Assembly (NCBI GenBank): GCA_900542495.1
Contig: UQNW01000005.1
Coordinates: forward strand, 95,714 to 159,713
Direction of reading: 5' to 3'
Length of the DNA: 64,000 nt
Source of the DNA: an uncultured Roseburia sp.
GTDB taxonomy: Bacteria > Bacillota > Clostridia > Lachnospirales > Lachnospiraceae
Part shown: piece by piece, positions 44,001 to 52,276 of the stretch
Layout: each line of letters begins with the position of its first letter
How positions within the stretch are numbered: position 1 is the stretch's first letter
Made by a program: the position numbers and the translations under genes
The notes under the pieces: generated by a model
Seen by the model: only the letters and a program-made list of their open reading frames with translations
Told to the model about the DNA's origin: nothing
The model's database searches: none

Positions 44001-44876
44001 TTATTTCTTAATATCTTTCATCTTCTGCAAACCAAAAATCACTGCCCCACCAATCAGGAAAAACAGAATACTGAAATCATGGATTCCCATAGCCGGCTGC
44101 GGAGTATCCAAAGTAGTTGGTCCCATGATAACCGCATAGATTGAACCAAGCATCAGACCAATGATCGTATAGATCGTCTGTGCCCTGAACTTTTCCAAAG
44201 CCCTGCGGATCAGTTTTACCACACTGAAAACGCCGACCAGGACACCACAACCAAAAATAAATACCGTCCAGAAGCTTGAAAAATCCAGATGCAGTAAGTC
44301 TTTGATCGCCGTAATAATCGGAAGATACAATCCAAAGATCAATAACAGTGTTGAACCTGAAATGCCCGGAAGCACCATCGCTGAAATAGCGATCACTCCT
44401 GCAAAAAATACAAACAACGCAAGTCCCGGTGTCAGATGCGCCAGATTCACGCCATTGTTCCCTCCGGAAACCGGATTAAAGTAAGTGATAGCACACACAA
44501 CTGCAACACCCAGTAAAATAAATGGCATGAATTTCTTACCTGCACCTAAGCACTCTTTTTCCTCTTTTACCACGATTGGAATGGCAAAAATAATAAATCC
44601 GATAAACAACGAGCTGATGTAGTAAATATGTGATTCAAACACGCTCGTTAAGATCAGAACCGCGATCACAAATCCGCTGACCCAGCCGATTCCAAGCTTG
44701 AGCAGAAAGAAAAATGCTTCTTTTCTCTTCTCTTTTGTGCCTGTCAGAAGATCATCAATGGAATCAATGAACTTATCATAAAATCCAAGTAAAAATGCAA
44801 TGGTTCCACCTGATACACCCGGAACACTGTCTGCCAATGCCATGCAAAAACCTCTGATAAATTGAATAATAAACAT
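44001..44876 (-). CDS. DUF368 polyprenyl-phosphate transporter-like protein
   Basis: 291 residues, about eight membrane helices. MALADSVPGVSGGTIAFLLG and the later VLPGISGSTLLLIFG form the duplicated GxSGG/GISGS motifs of DUF368. Members (PopT) flip undecaprenyl phosphate back to the inner face for cell-wall synthesis. Single gene, separated from the ABC pair by a terminator. Confidence 0.9.
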   Translation of the reverse strand: MFIIQFIRGFCMALADSVPGVSGGTIAFLLGFYDKFIDSIDDLLTGTKEKRKEAFFFLLKLGIGWVSGFVIAVLILTSVFESHIYYISSLFIGFIIFAIPIVVKEEKECLGAGKKFMPFILLGVAVVCAITYFNPVSGGNNGVNLAHLTPGLALFVFFAGVIAISAMVLPGISGSTLLLIFGLYLPIITAIKDLLHLDFSSFWTVFIFGCGVLVGVFSVVKLIRRALEKFRAQTIYTIIGLMLGSIYAVIMGPTTLDTPQPAMGIHDFSILFFLIGGAVIFGLQKMKDIKK

Positions 44877-45390
44877 CTCATTCCCTCATTTTTTCATTTT
44901 ATTGCTTTACAGCACTGCATAACATTATAGCCTATGTGTGTTCTATTTGTCTATATATTTATCCAATTGATGTGAAACATCCGTAACAGTTCAGCCTTCC
45001 GGCTGAACTGATTCCACGTATCGTAGCGTTCCAGACAAGTCCAAGCACCCAGACATAATATACGGTGACTCCCATCGTCAGGAACTTATTCGTTCTTTTG
45101 TTCTTTTTCCATTCATTCAATCTCCCTGTTTTGTATAATACGCAATTGGCTATATTACCCGGTGATCTTAATTATATCGTGATTTCATCACTCAATAATT
45201 TCGCCGTTCGTCAAATACAAATAAATTTGTATTTTCCTCGCTTGCGCTCATTATATTATCTACATCATAAAAAAAGAAAAGTTACAGTTATTACGCCATA
45301 ACTTTTCCGGTTATCTATACTTTTTTATTGAATATTGTGATCCTTAATCAAATGTAAATCCGGTAAAACAGAGTTCTGCGTCTGTCCCCT
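44877..45390. other. Intergenic stretch without a supported gene
   Basis: 514 bases. Contains a small perfect hairpin (TTCAGCC TTCC GGCTGAA, near 44992) and a broken minus-strand reading (MGVTVYYVWVLGLVWNATIRG, about 44965-45080) preceded by an out-of-frame MEKEQKNE stub with GGGAG, which looks like a decayed small gene. The rest is AT-rich with no motif that I recognise. Confidence 0.4.
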
Positions 45391-46149
45391 TTATGAAACT
45401 TTAATAAGATCTTTTACAACTTCTCCGGCAATGATCAGTCCTGCCACGGAAGGCACAAATGCGACACTTCCCGGAATATCCCGGCGCTCTGTGCACTTAT
45501 GTTTTGCACCCGGTGGGCAGATGCAGTTTGTCCTGCAGCTGATCGACATATCCTCGATCGGTCTGGTTGGGATTTCCTCAGAATATACCACTTTTAATTT
45601 TTTTATCCCGCGTTTTTTCAGTTCGCGGCGCATAACCTTCGCTAACGGGCACACTTTTGTCTTATAAATATCTGCTACTTTAAACTGGCTTCCGTCTAAC
45701 TTGTTTCCCGCGCCCATACTGCTGATGATCGGGATATCCTTTTCCTTTGCCTTCATGACAAGCTCGATTTTCGCAGTTACCGTATCGACTGCATCCACGA
45801 TATAGTCATATTCGTCAAATGGAAAATCATCCGCATTTTCTGGAAGGAAAAAGCACTTATGAATTCTGACATCTGCCTGTGGATTAATCTCTAAAATGCG
45901 GTCGCGCATTACTTCTGCCTTATACTTTCCAACGGTTTTTCTTGTTGCGATGATCTGACGGTTCAGATTTGTCAGACAGACTTTGTCATCATCAATCAGG
46001 TCAAACGCTCCGACACCGCTTCGCACAAGTGCCTCGCATACATAACCTCCAACGCCTCCGACACCGAAAACAGCCACTCTGGAATGTTCTAACTTCTCCA
46101 TGGCTTCTTTTCCTAACAATAATTCTGTTCTTGAAAACTGGTTTAACAT
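45391..46149 (-). CDS. tcdA: tRNA threonylcarbamoyladenosine dehydratase
   Basis: E1-like ThiF-fold enzyme (252 residues) converting t6A37 in tRNA to the cyclic ct6A form with ATP. Nucleotide loop GVGGVGGYVCEALVRSG, then DDDKVCLTNLNRQ and the DAVDTVTAK segment. A Cys-rich patch (CRTNCICPPGAKHKC) near residue 210 is probably structural. It overlaps the YoaK-like gene by 7 bases, so they share a transcript. Confidence 0.92.
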   Translation of the reverse strand: MLNQFSRTELLLGKEAMEKLEHSRVAVFGVGGVGGYVCEALVRSGVGAFDLIDDDKVCLTNLNRQIIATRKTVGKYKAEVMRDRILEINPQADVRIHKCFFLPENADDFPFDEYDYIVDAVDTVTAKIELVMKAKEKDIPIISSMGAGNKLDGSQFKVADIYKTKVCPLAKVMRRELKKRGIKKLKVVYSEEIPTRPIEDMSISCRTNCICPPGAKHKCTERRDIPGSVAFVPSVAGLIIAGEVVKDLIKVS

Positions 46150-46856
46150 AATGAATTTTCCTTTTCTTTTTCCTCTATAAACATTAATAAAAAGCTGATG
46201 ACTAACGTTGCACTGGAAATCCAGATTGCCTTAAAGCCAAGCAGCATTGACAAATTTCCACCGATTCCTGCACCCACTGCAAAAAACAGGATAATTCCGA
46301 AATAATACATTGCCTGCCGGATCTGCTCTGGTCTTCTGTCTCTCATATAGGCTGACAACGCCGCTGTACCGCTTCGCAGATTTCCGATACACATCGTGCT
46401 CGCATAAGAATATCCGCCCACTTTACGGAACGTCTGCACCTGCATTGCACAGGAAAATGACACCAGTGTTGTGGCAAGCATATTATAATCCTGTGGGATA
46501 AATCCTACCCCAAATAAAATCACGATCTCAAGCAGTAAAATCCCCTGTCTCCAATGAAGTCTGTTGGCATATTTATATTTTCCCTGGACGCAGTCTGCAA
46601 AAAAGACACCGCCTGCAAACGCAAGCAACGGCAGCAGATAATGCAGTCCTCTCATCCATTCTCCCGACATGAAATGCTGGCTCATCAATACCACGTTTCC
46701 GGTCTGGGCATTTGAGAATACTTCATCTCTGGTAAAGTAAGTATATGCATCCTGAAAGCCGCCTGAAAGCGCCAGAAATACACTTGTTATAAAAGCTTCT
46801 GACATCTGGACTTTTGCATTTTTCGATTTTTTCTTTGATATAAACAATCCTGTCAC
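46143..46856 (-). CDS. YoaK/DUF1275 family membrane protein
   Basis: 237 residues, about six or seven helices. ALSGGFQDAYTYFTRDEVFSNAQTGNVV is the typical DUF1275 opening; TMCIGNLRSGTAAL is the second family block. Unknown transport role. It precedes tcdA in an overlapping pair driven from the promoter at 46912-46884. Confidence 0.88.
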   Translation of the reverse strand: MTGLFISKKKSKNAKVQMSEAFITSVFLALSGGFQDAYTYFTRDEVFSNAQTGNVVLMSQHFMSGEWMRGLHYLLPLLAFAGGVFFADCVQGKYKYANRLHWRQGILLLEIVILFGVGFIPQDYNMLATTLVSFSCAMQVQTFRKVGGYSYASTMCIGNLRSGTAALSAYMRDRRPEQIRQAMYYFGIILFFAVGAGIGGNLSMLLGFKAIWISSATLVISFLLMFIEEKEKENSLC

Positions 46857-46883
46857 CTCGCATCTTCATTTTAACCGTGTCGT

Positions 46884-46912
46884 ATTATAACGCTTTTTCT
46901 GTAAAATGTAAA
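46884..46912 (-). promoter_or_regulatory. Promoter of the YoaK-tcdA pair
   Basis: Minus strand TTTACA (46912-46907), 17 bases, TATAAT (46889-46884). The plus-side stretch 46913-47239 shows no gene that I can support. Confidence 0.55.
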
Positions 46913-47239
46913 AAATGTTCGGCAAAAAATACACTTTTTTTCTTATTCTGTGCGTAGGACTTTAAAATCCTCCCCCTTCTGTGATTCACACACCATGATG
47001 CTTGATGCATTGAATCTCCTTTATCTGATGGATGGGATGCAAACAGGATTTTCGAACATTCTATCTGTATAGTATAGAGTCCCTCATTATTCTTCAATGC
47101 TGTCTGCACCGATTTTTTTGTCTGTTTCTGAATGTTACACGGATTTCGTGTATGATAGCTGATTTGGAAAGAAAGCAATGCATACAACAATCAACGCGTC
47201 AAAGTGTGCTCACAATGCAAAACATTTTCATATATTATA

Positions 47240-47268
47240 TTGAAATTGTTTGCTATATTGGTTATAAT
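47240..47268 (+). promoter_or_regulatory. Promoter of the toxin-antitoxin pair
   Basis: TTGAAA (47240-47245), 17 bases, TATAAT (47263-47268), 34 bases before the antitoxin ATG. RelB-type antitoxins usually repress their own promoter. Confidence 0.65.
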
Positions 47269-47301
47269 TTAAGCACATTAATAAGAAAGGGGTATTTTAT
47301 A

Positions 47302-47583
47302 ATGTCAACAACTAATATTAATGTCCGCATTGACAGTGAACTAAAAAAATCTGCCGAGGAATTATTTAATGACCTTGGATTGAATATGTCTGCAGCGATT
47401 ACCATGTTCCTCAAGAGTGCTGTCAGCCATGACGGCATCCCTTTTGAAGTAAAACGAATTTCACCAAACTCTGAAACGAAAGCTGCACTAGCTGAATATG
47501 ATGAAATGAAAAAGAACCCAAACAAATATAAACGCTACAGTTCCTTTAATGATTTGATGGATGAGGTACTTGCAGATGCTTAA
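47302..47583 (+). CDS. RelB/DinJ family antitoxin
   Basis: 93 residues starting MSTTNINVRIDSELKKSAEE, a ribbon-helix-helix DNA-binding start (beta strand INVRID, then LGLNMSAAITMFLKSAVSHDG). The C-terminal part (KYKRYSSFNDLMDEVLAD) would wrap the toxin. AAAGGGG lies before the ATG; earlier starts in the frame would run through the promoter. It overlaps the toxin by 8 bases (ATGCTTAA). Confidence 0.92.
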   Translation: MSTTNINVRIDSELKKSAEELFNDLGLNMSAAITMFLKSAVSHDGIPFEVKRISPNSETKAALAEYDEMKKNPNKYKRYSSFNDLMDEVLADA

Positions 47584-47848
47584 TATTGTTCCATCCAATC
47601 AGTTCAAAAAGGATTTGAAGCTTGCAAAAAAACGTGGGTTAGATCTAGGGCTGCTCACATCAGTAATCGACACACTAGCTTCCCAGAAACCACTTGATGT
47701 CAAATATCATGATCACAATTTGTCTGGAAACTATCGTAGCTTTCGTGAATGTCACATTGAACCAGACTGGCTTCTTGTTTACCGCGTAGATGATGATCAA
47801 CTAGAATTATTTCTTTTTCGTACCGGAACACATTCTGATTTGTTTTAA
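47576..47848 (+). CDS. YafQ-family RelE-like mRNA interferase toxin
   Basis: 90 residues from ATG 47576, with GAGGT eight bases upstream. The RelE/YafQ fold is shown by VPSNQFKKDLKLAKKRGLDL, KYHDHNLSGNYRSFRECHI and the C-terminal RTGTHSDLF with His and Phe at the catalytic end; EPDWLLVYRV is the central strand. It would cut mRNA on the ribosome when unbound by the antitoxin. An ATG five codons earlier is possible. It sits in a region of gene relics beside tRNA-Leu. Confidence 0.92.
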   Translation: MLNIVPSNQFKKDLKLAKKRGLDLGLLTSVIDTLASQKPLDVKYHDHNLSGNYRSFRECHIEPDWLLVYRVDDDQLELFLFRTGTHSDLF

Positions 47849-47879
47849 ATGCAAAGAGGAGTGTGATAAAAAAACACAC

Positions 47880-48056
47880 TCCTCAGTATATCAAAACATT
47901 TTTCATTACCGTTAAAAAATTTCCAGTTCAAACCATTGGTATATATAACTTTTTTAAACGACTTAATATGTCCTAGTAATTGTGCATCATTGTCATCTAA
48001 AGCCCTCGTTGGCATTTTAGATTCTATACATCCATATATTAGAGCATCTTGAACTT
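47880..48056 (-). pseudogene. Fragment of a type I restriction-like (PD-(D/E)XK) protein
   Basis: An open minus-strand reading without a start: KVQDALIYGCIESKMPTRAL, then DAQLLGHIKSFKKVIYTNGLNWKFF. The last part matches the pattern in N-terminal nuclease domains of restriction-associated proteins, where a partition of helix then V.TNG..W.FF recurs. Only about 60 codons remain. Low-confidence family call, but the reading looks like real decayed coding. Confidence 0.35.
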
Positions 48057-48066
48057 TTTTCTTTCA

Positions 48067-48432
48067 AGCAATACAAAATCGGATGAAAAAGGCGAATCAA
48101 AAGGTGGCAGAAAGTTTCCGCTAACCAATGCCATTAACAGCTTGTTAGATGAACTAAAAGCAGTACAAGAGCGCAAATGAATTCATTCTGAATTTGTTTT
48201 TTGCCATGAAAATGGGGAATGGATTAAGACGGATGCATATATCACTTGCTTAAGACGTATGCTAAAAAGTTTAGGCTTTGAAATTACTAATAATCATGCT
48301 TTCAGAATGAGCTTAAACAGCAACATACTATTCAACGTAGAGACCGAGGTCTTACCTAGGTCTCACCAAAATGTCATAGATTTTGACAAAAGAAAAAAGC
48401 CCGAATCGACTAAATCCAAGGCTTTTATCTAA
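48067..48432 (+). pseudogene. Degraded tyrosine recombinase (integrase) C-terminal part
   Basis: Open frame with one internal stop (TGA at 48178-48180) and no start. Readable text: GGRKFPLTNAINSLLDELKA, then FVFCHENGEWIKTDAYITCL, and LGFEITNNHAFRMSLNSNIL, matching the catalytic domain of phage-type integrases (H.xR region NHAFRMSLN) before it loses the end with the active Tyr. It lies directly beyond the 3' end of tRNA-Leu(AAG), the usual place for an integrase of an element inserted in a tRNA gene. Confidence 0.65.
48391..48428 (-). terminator. Terminator of tRNA-Leu (AAG)
   Basis: Minus strand AAAGCC ... GGGCTTTTTTCTTTT, a stem of about 6 bp with a long loop. It overlaps the integrase relic's end. 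Confidence 0.5.
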
Positions 48433-48442
48433 AAATTTCGAA

Positions 48443-48527
48443 TGCGGAAGATGGGACTTGAACCCACACGCTCGCAATGAGCACAAGATCCTTAGTCTTG
48501 CTCGTCTGCCAGTTCCGACACTTCCGC
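48443..48527 (-). tRNA. tRNA-Leu (AAG)
   Basis: 85-base class II tRNA with long variable arm. Acceptor GCGGAAG / CTTCCGC, discriminator A, anticodon stem CAAGA/TCTTG around CTAAGGA (anticodon AAG), T-loop TTCAAGT. CCA not encoded. Confidence 0.95.
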
Positions 48528-48557
48528 ATGTCAGTCATCTCTCGTGACGACTTCCTA

Positions 48558-48586
48558 ATAATACCAAAGGAAAATAAAATTGTCAA
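48558..48586 (-). promoter_or_regulatory. Consensus promoter of tRNA-Leu (AAG)
   Basis: Minus strand TTGACA (48586-48581), 17 bases, TATTAT (48563-48558). Confidence 0.85.
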
Positions 48587-48653
48587 CTACTTTTTTCAAA
48601 AAAATTGTAAAAAATTTTTCAAACAATTAAAACAATTTTTTTGCAAAAAAAGC

Positions 48654-48682
48654 TTGACTTATTATCAAAAAACCGATACAAT
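48654..48682 (+). promoter_or_regulatory. Consensus promoter of tRNA-Leu (CAG)
   Basis: TTGACT (48654-48659), 17 bases, TACAAT (48677-48682), divergent from the AAG tRNA promoter. Confidence 0.85.
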
Positions 48683-48693
48683 ACTCATTGTTC

Positions 48694-48777
48694 GCAGAAG
48701 TGGCGGAATTGGCAGACGCGCAGGCTTCAGGTGCCTGTGGTAGCAATATCGTGTGGGTTCAAGTCCCATCTTCTGCA
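48694..48777 (+). tRNA. tRNA-Leu (CAG)
   Basis: 84-base class II tRNA. Acceptor GCAGAAG / CTTCTGC, discriminator A, anticodon stem CAGGC/GCCTG around TTCAGGT (anticodon CAG), T-loop TTCAAGT. CCA not encoded. Confidence 0.96.
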
Positions 48778-48781
48778 TAGA

Positions 48782-48811
48782 AAAAGCCTTGATTTAATCA
48801 AGGCTTTTTTG
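48782..48811 (+). terminator. Terminator of tRNA-Leu (CAG)
   Basis: AAGCCTTGATT / AATCAAGGCTT stem immediately followed by TTTT. Confidence 0.85.
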
Positions 48812-48860
48812 CTATCCAGATTTATCACACCTAATATATGATGAAAGGTTTTTTCTGATC

Positions 48861-49532
48861 ATGGAATTAAAAGAAATAGCAGTCATTCATACTGATTTTC
48901 CTGAAAAATTTGGGATTCCAAGACAGAGCGGTCTTGTAAAAGGTCTGCTTGGAACTATTGTTTTTTCCCCGGAATACAGAAACGCAGATGCGATCAGAGG
49001 ACTAAGTGACTACTCACACCTCTGGCTCATATGGGGATTTTCCAAGGCAAAAAGGGAACACTGGTCTGCCACCGTCAGACCGCCGCGGCTCGGTGGAAAA
49101 GTACGCATGGGAATTTTTGCAACGCGCTCTCCTTTCCGCCCGAATCCGATTGGATTGTCCTCTGTAAAATTAGAATCAGTCACGATTGATGAAAAGCTTG
49201 GTCCTGTCATTACGGTTTCCGGTATTGATATGTTAGACGGCACTCCGATTTATGATATCAAACCTTATCTGCCGCACATCGACAGTCATCCCGATGCTGC
49301 GGGCGGTTTTGCGCTCTCGGTAAGTAAAGAACATTTATCCGTTGATTTTCCAGATGAACTGCTTCATAAGCTTCCGGAATCTGACCGTGAAACAGTACTT
49401 GCACTGTTAGCCCAGGACCCCAGAGACCGCTTTATTCAGGATGAAGACCGTATCTGGGGACTGACCTACGGAAATTACAACATCCGTTTTCAGGTACACG
49501 ATCAAACGCTTACTGTATTAAGTATCGAATAA
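48861..49532 (+). CDS. trmO: tRNA t6A37 N6-methyltransferase TrmO
   Basis: 223 residues of the TsaA/YaeB family, which methylates t6A at position 37 of threonine tRNAs using SAM. Landmarks: GLLGTIVFSPEYRNADAIRG, SHLWLIWGFSKA, RSPFRPNPIGLSSVKLE and GIDMLDGTPIYDIKPYLP. Cytoplasmic. With tcdA, the window encodes two alternative t6A modifications. It has a bidirectional terminator shared with the convergent GGDEF-EAL gene. Confidence 0.95.
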   Translation: MELKEIAVIHTDFPEKFGIPRQSGLVKGLLGTIVFSPEYRNADAIRGLSDYSHLWLIWGFSKAKREHWSATVRPPRLGGKVRMGIFATRSPFRPNPIGLSSVKLESVTIDEKLGPVITVSGIDMLDGTPIYDIKPYLPHIDSHPDAAGGFALSVSKEHLSVDFPDELLHKLPESDRETVLALLAQDPRDRFIQDEDRIWGLTYGNYNIRFQVHDQTLTVLSIE

Positions 49533-49582
49533 TAAAATATACGCTTTGCAAACATTCTATTTTCATGCATTATAAAAGCGAC

Positions 49583-49618
49583 AAAAAGAGAAGGACAAAT
49601 CTGCCCTTCTCTTTTTGT
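49583..49618. terminator. Bidirectional terminator between trmO and the GGDEF-EAL gene
   Basis: ACAAAAAGAGAAGG / CCTTCTCTTTTTGT-type stem around a short loop with T/A-runs on both sides. Confidence 0.75.
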
Positions 49619-52269
49619 TATAAATATTTCCGTTCAAACTCTCTCGCCGTCACCGGCTTTCCGAAATAAAAGCCCTGAATAAGCTGTATCTTGCTTCCGA
49701 GCAGTATATCAAGCTGTTCCTTTGTCTCCACGCCTTCCACGCACACATTGACATCAATTGCAGATGCGAGTTCTGCAACCATTTTTACAAACGCATTGGA
49801 AAAATCATCTTTTCCGATATCAATGATAAAACAGCGGTCGATCTTGATCACATCGATTGGCATTTCCCGGATGTGATTTAACGAGGAATATCCGGTTCCA
49901 AAATCATCTAATGCCACCCGGACACCAAGTTTTTTGATCTCCGCAAGGATTTTTATCATACGGTTCATGTCATTGATCGCCAGACTTTCCGTCACTTCCA
50001 ATGTCAGGTTCTTTGGATTAATCTCTGTCTCTTTGATCACCGCAGCGATCTGCTCTACAATATCATTCTGTAAAAGCTGTACAACGGAAAGATTGACATT
50101 CACCTTGTAGTCCGGATGTCCCATATCATTCCAGTATTTGCAGCGCATACAGGCTTCCCTCAGGATAAAGACGCCGATTGGGTTGATAAGCCCTAAGTAC
50201 TCTGCCAGAGGAATAAATTCTGTTGGAGAGATTGCACCAAGCTCCCTCGAATTCCAGCGAATCAGTGCCTCTGCACCGGAACATGGCATTCCCGGCTTTG
50301 AAATATCCGTGATTGGCTGGTAATAGACCTCAAATTCATCAAATGCATTTCTGGTCGCATTACGCATATTTTTTTCCAGATCCAGCCGCTTGAAGGATGT
50401 GGAGATCACGTTTTCATCATAATAGGCAACGCGGTTCTTTCCGGCGCATTTTGCATCATACATTGCAATATCCGCCTTTTTGATCAGTTCTTCCACAGAA
50501 TCACCGTCTGTCGGGAAACGTACAACCCCCATACTCATCGTACAGTAGTACTCGGTTCCTTTTAATCTCCAAGGCTTCGCAAACTGTGCCTTGATCTGCT
50601 CGATGATGTTCTGCAGATTGGGATATGCCTTATGGGAGATTAAAATGATAAATTCGTCGCCACCCATACGGTAACAGTTATCATCCACCCCTGCAATCTG
50701 CTTAAAACCGGCAGAAATATTTTTTAACAAAATATCTCCATACTGGTGTCCTAATCCGTCATTGATGTGCTTGAAATCATCCAGATCGATGTATAAAAGC
50801 GCTCCCTCACCGCCGAACTCCCTCGTATCATTGATAAAACGATGAAGATCCTGCTCACAGCGCATACGGTTATATAATCCTGTCAAAAAATCGTTATTTG
50901 CCTGTTTTTCAATCTTCTGCTGATACAGTTTCTTGTCCGTGACATCATAAATCGTGCAGAGTTTCACTTCTCTTCCGTCCACCCACTGGATATGCGTGCT
51001 GTAGCAGTCAAACCAGCGGTTTTCCTTTTCGGAATAAATTTCCCGGAACAGACCGTTTTTCGTCTCTGTTACATTCTGTAAACTAACCGGGCTGATTGGA
51101 AGCTCCTCTAACGCCTTTTTAAAAGAATTCTGATATTTCTCATTCGCATACAGAATATGTCCGGTCTGAGGGTCTTTAACGTAGATCGCACAGCCAACAT
51201 TTTCCAAGATTGCCTCAAGCGATGCATAAGAGCTCGCCAGCGAATTTTTTGTGATACGCTTCGTCAAGATTGTCTGGATGATGCGCTTCACGTCATTGAT
51301 AAATTTGATGTCTGCGATTTCCCATTTTTTCTTCTTTTCATTTTCGCAAAAGCAGAGATACATGCTCGCATGACCATTTACTTCAATCGGGAGAAATACG
51401 CCTGCTGTGAGCGATTTCTTTTCAAACATCCTTGCGAATCCCTCCGGGAGCATGGCATTTGCGGAAATCATATACGGTTTTCCATTAAAAAACGGAAGTT
51501 CTTCTTTTGGAATGTTCTGTTCCTTTAAAATCCGTGGTTCGCGCCCTTCGGCGGCATACTCACAGATCATATCCACCTTTTCCTGTTCCTGATTTTCCCG
51601 AAGCAGCGCTCCTACGGAAATTCCAAGATATTCACAGGCATCTTTTAAAATATCATCCACGATCTTCGTGAAACTGTTCTCAGATTCCAGCATTTTTAAC
51701 ATAGAAGTCATTGCTTCATTGCGATGCAGTTCCGCTTTCATCTGCGTTTCTGACTCTCGGCTTTTATTAAATGCCTCCTGCGCTAAAACTTCCTCCATTT
51801 TCACTGCAAAGATCTGTTTGGAAAGGGATTCTAAAAATTCCAGCGATTTATAATAACGCTCCGGGCTTGTCCGCATTATATAGTCTGGAATATCCTCTAA
51901 GATATCATCCATAATGCCGACCACGATCCAGATTGCAATCGTCTCACCACTGACACGGATCGCCACTCCGCACATTTTAATCTGCTCTGTATCTAGCGGT
52001 TCTTCCACAACGCTCTCAATGCTGCTTCCGGCCATTTTCTGTAAAAGAGAAGCATGACGCTCCATGCCCACTTTGCTGTGCACATATTCTAACTCTTCTT
52101 TTGATCCATAGGCTTTTGTCACAACCCCGTTCTGTGCATTTAAGCATACCATATAAACATTATTTGCATCACAGAACCGATCCTGCATATTCTGCATCAG
52201 CGACTGGTCTAACAGCCAGTTATTTGATTTTGCCGCGTTTTCTTCGCTTTTGTCGACTGAAAAAGCCAT
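49618..52269 (-). CDS. c-di-GMP signalling protein: sensor, GAF, PAS, GGDEF, EAL
   Basis: 883 residues. The N-terminal region resembles a PocR ligand-binding domain (about 15-130, NNVYMVCLNAQNGVVTKAYG), then a short coiled coil, a GAF-like domain (about 195-335), a PAS domain (about 350-455, VGCAIYVKDPQTGHILYA), a GGDEF domain (about 470-625; the motif reads GGDEF intact) and an EAL domain (about 645-880; EALIRW intact). Both catalytic motifs are present, so it could make or break c-di-GMP; the net direction cannot be told. No membrane helix: a cytoplasmic sensor. Confidence 0.92.
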   Translation of the reverse strand: MAFSVDKSEENAAKSNNWLLDQSLMQNMQDRFCDANNVYMVCLNAQNGVVTKAYGSKEELEYVHSKVGMERHASLLQKMAGSSIESVVEEPLDTEQIKMCGVAIRVSGETIAIWIVVGIMDDILEDIPDYIMRTSPERYYKSLEFLESLSKQIFAVKMEEVLAQEAFNKSRESETQMKAELHRNEAMTSMLKMLESENSFTKIVDDILKDACEYLGISVGALLRENQEQEKVDMICEYAAEGREPRILKEQNIPKEELPFFNGKPYMISANAMLPEGFARMFEKKSLTAGVFLPIEVNGHASMYLCFCENEKKKKWEIADIKFINDVKRIIQTILTKRITKNSLASSYASLEAILENVGCAIYVKDPQTGHILYANEKYQNSFKKALEELPISPVSLQNVTETKNGLFREIYSEKENRWFDCYSTHIQWVDGREVKLCTIYDVTDKKLYQQKIEKQANNDFLTGLYNRMRCEQDLHRFINDTREFGGEGALLYIDLDDFKHINDGLGHQYGDILLKNISAGFKQIAGVDDNCYRMGGDEFIILISHKAYPNLQNIIEQIKAQFAKPWRLKGTEYYCTMSMGVVRFPTDGDSVEELIKKADIAMYDAKCAGKNRVAYYDENVISTSFKRLDLEKNMRNATRNAFDEFEVYYQPITDISKPGMPCSGAEALIRWNSRELGAISPTEFIPLAEYLGLINPIGVFILREACMRCKYWNDMGHPDYKVNVNLSVVQLLQNDIVEQIAAVIKETEINPKNLTLEVTESLAINDMNRMIKILAEIKKLGVRVALDDFGTGYSSLNHIREMPIDVIKIDRCFIIDIGKDDFSNAFVKMVAELASAIDVNVCVEGVETKEQLDILLGSKIQLIQGFYFGKPVTAREFERKYL

Positions 52270-52276
52270 GTTCTAG

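Noticed and set aside
46885..47190. Minus-strand 101-codon reading upstream of the toxin-antitoxin pair
   Set aside because: It runs through the promoter of the YoaK gene, has no good start signal and no recognisable domain.
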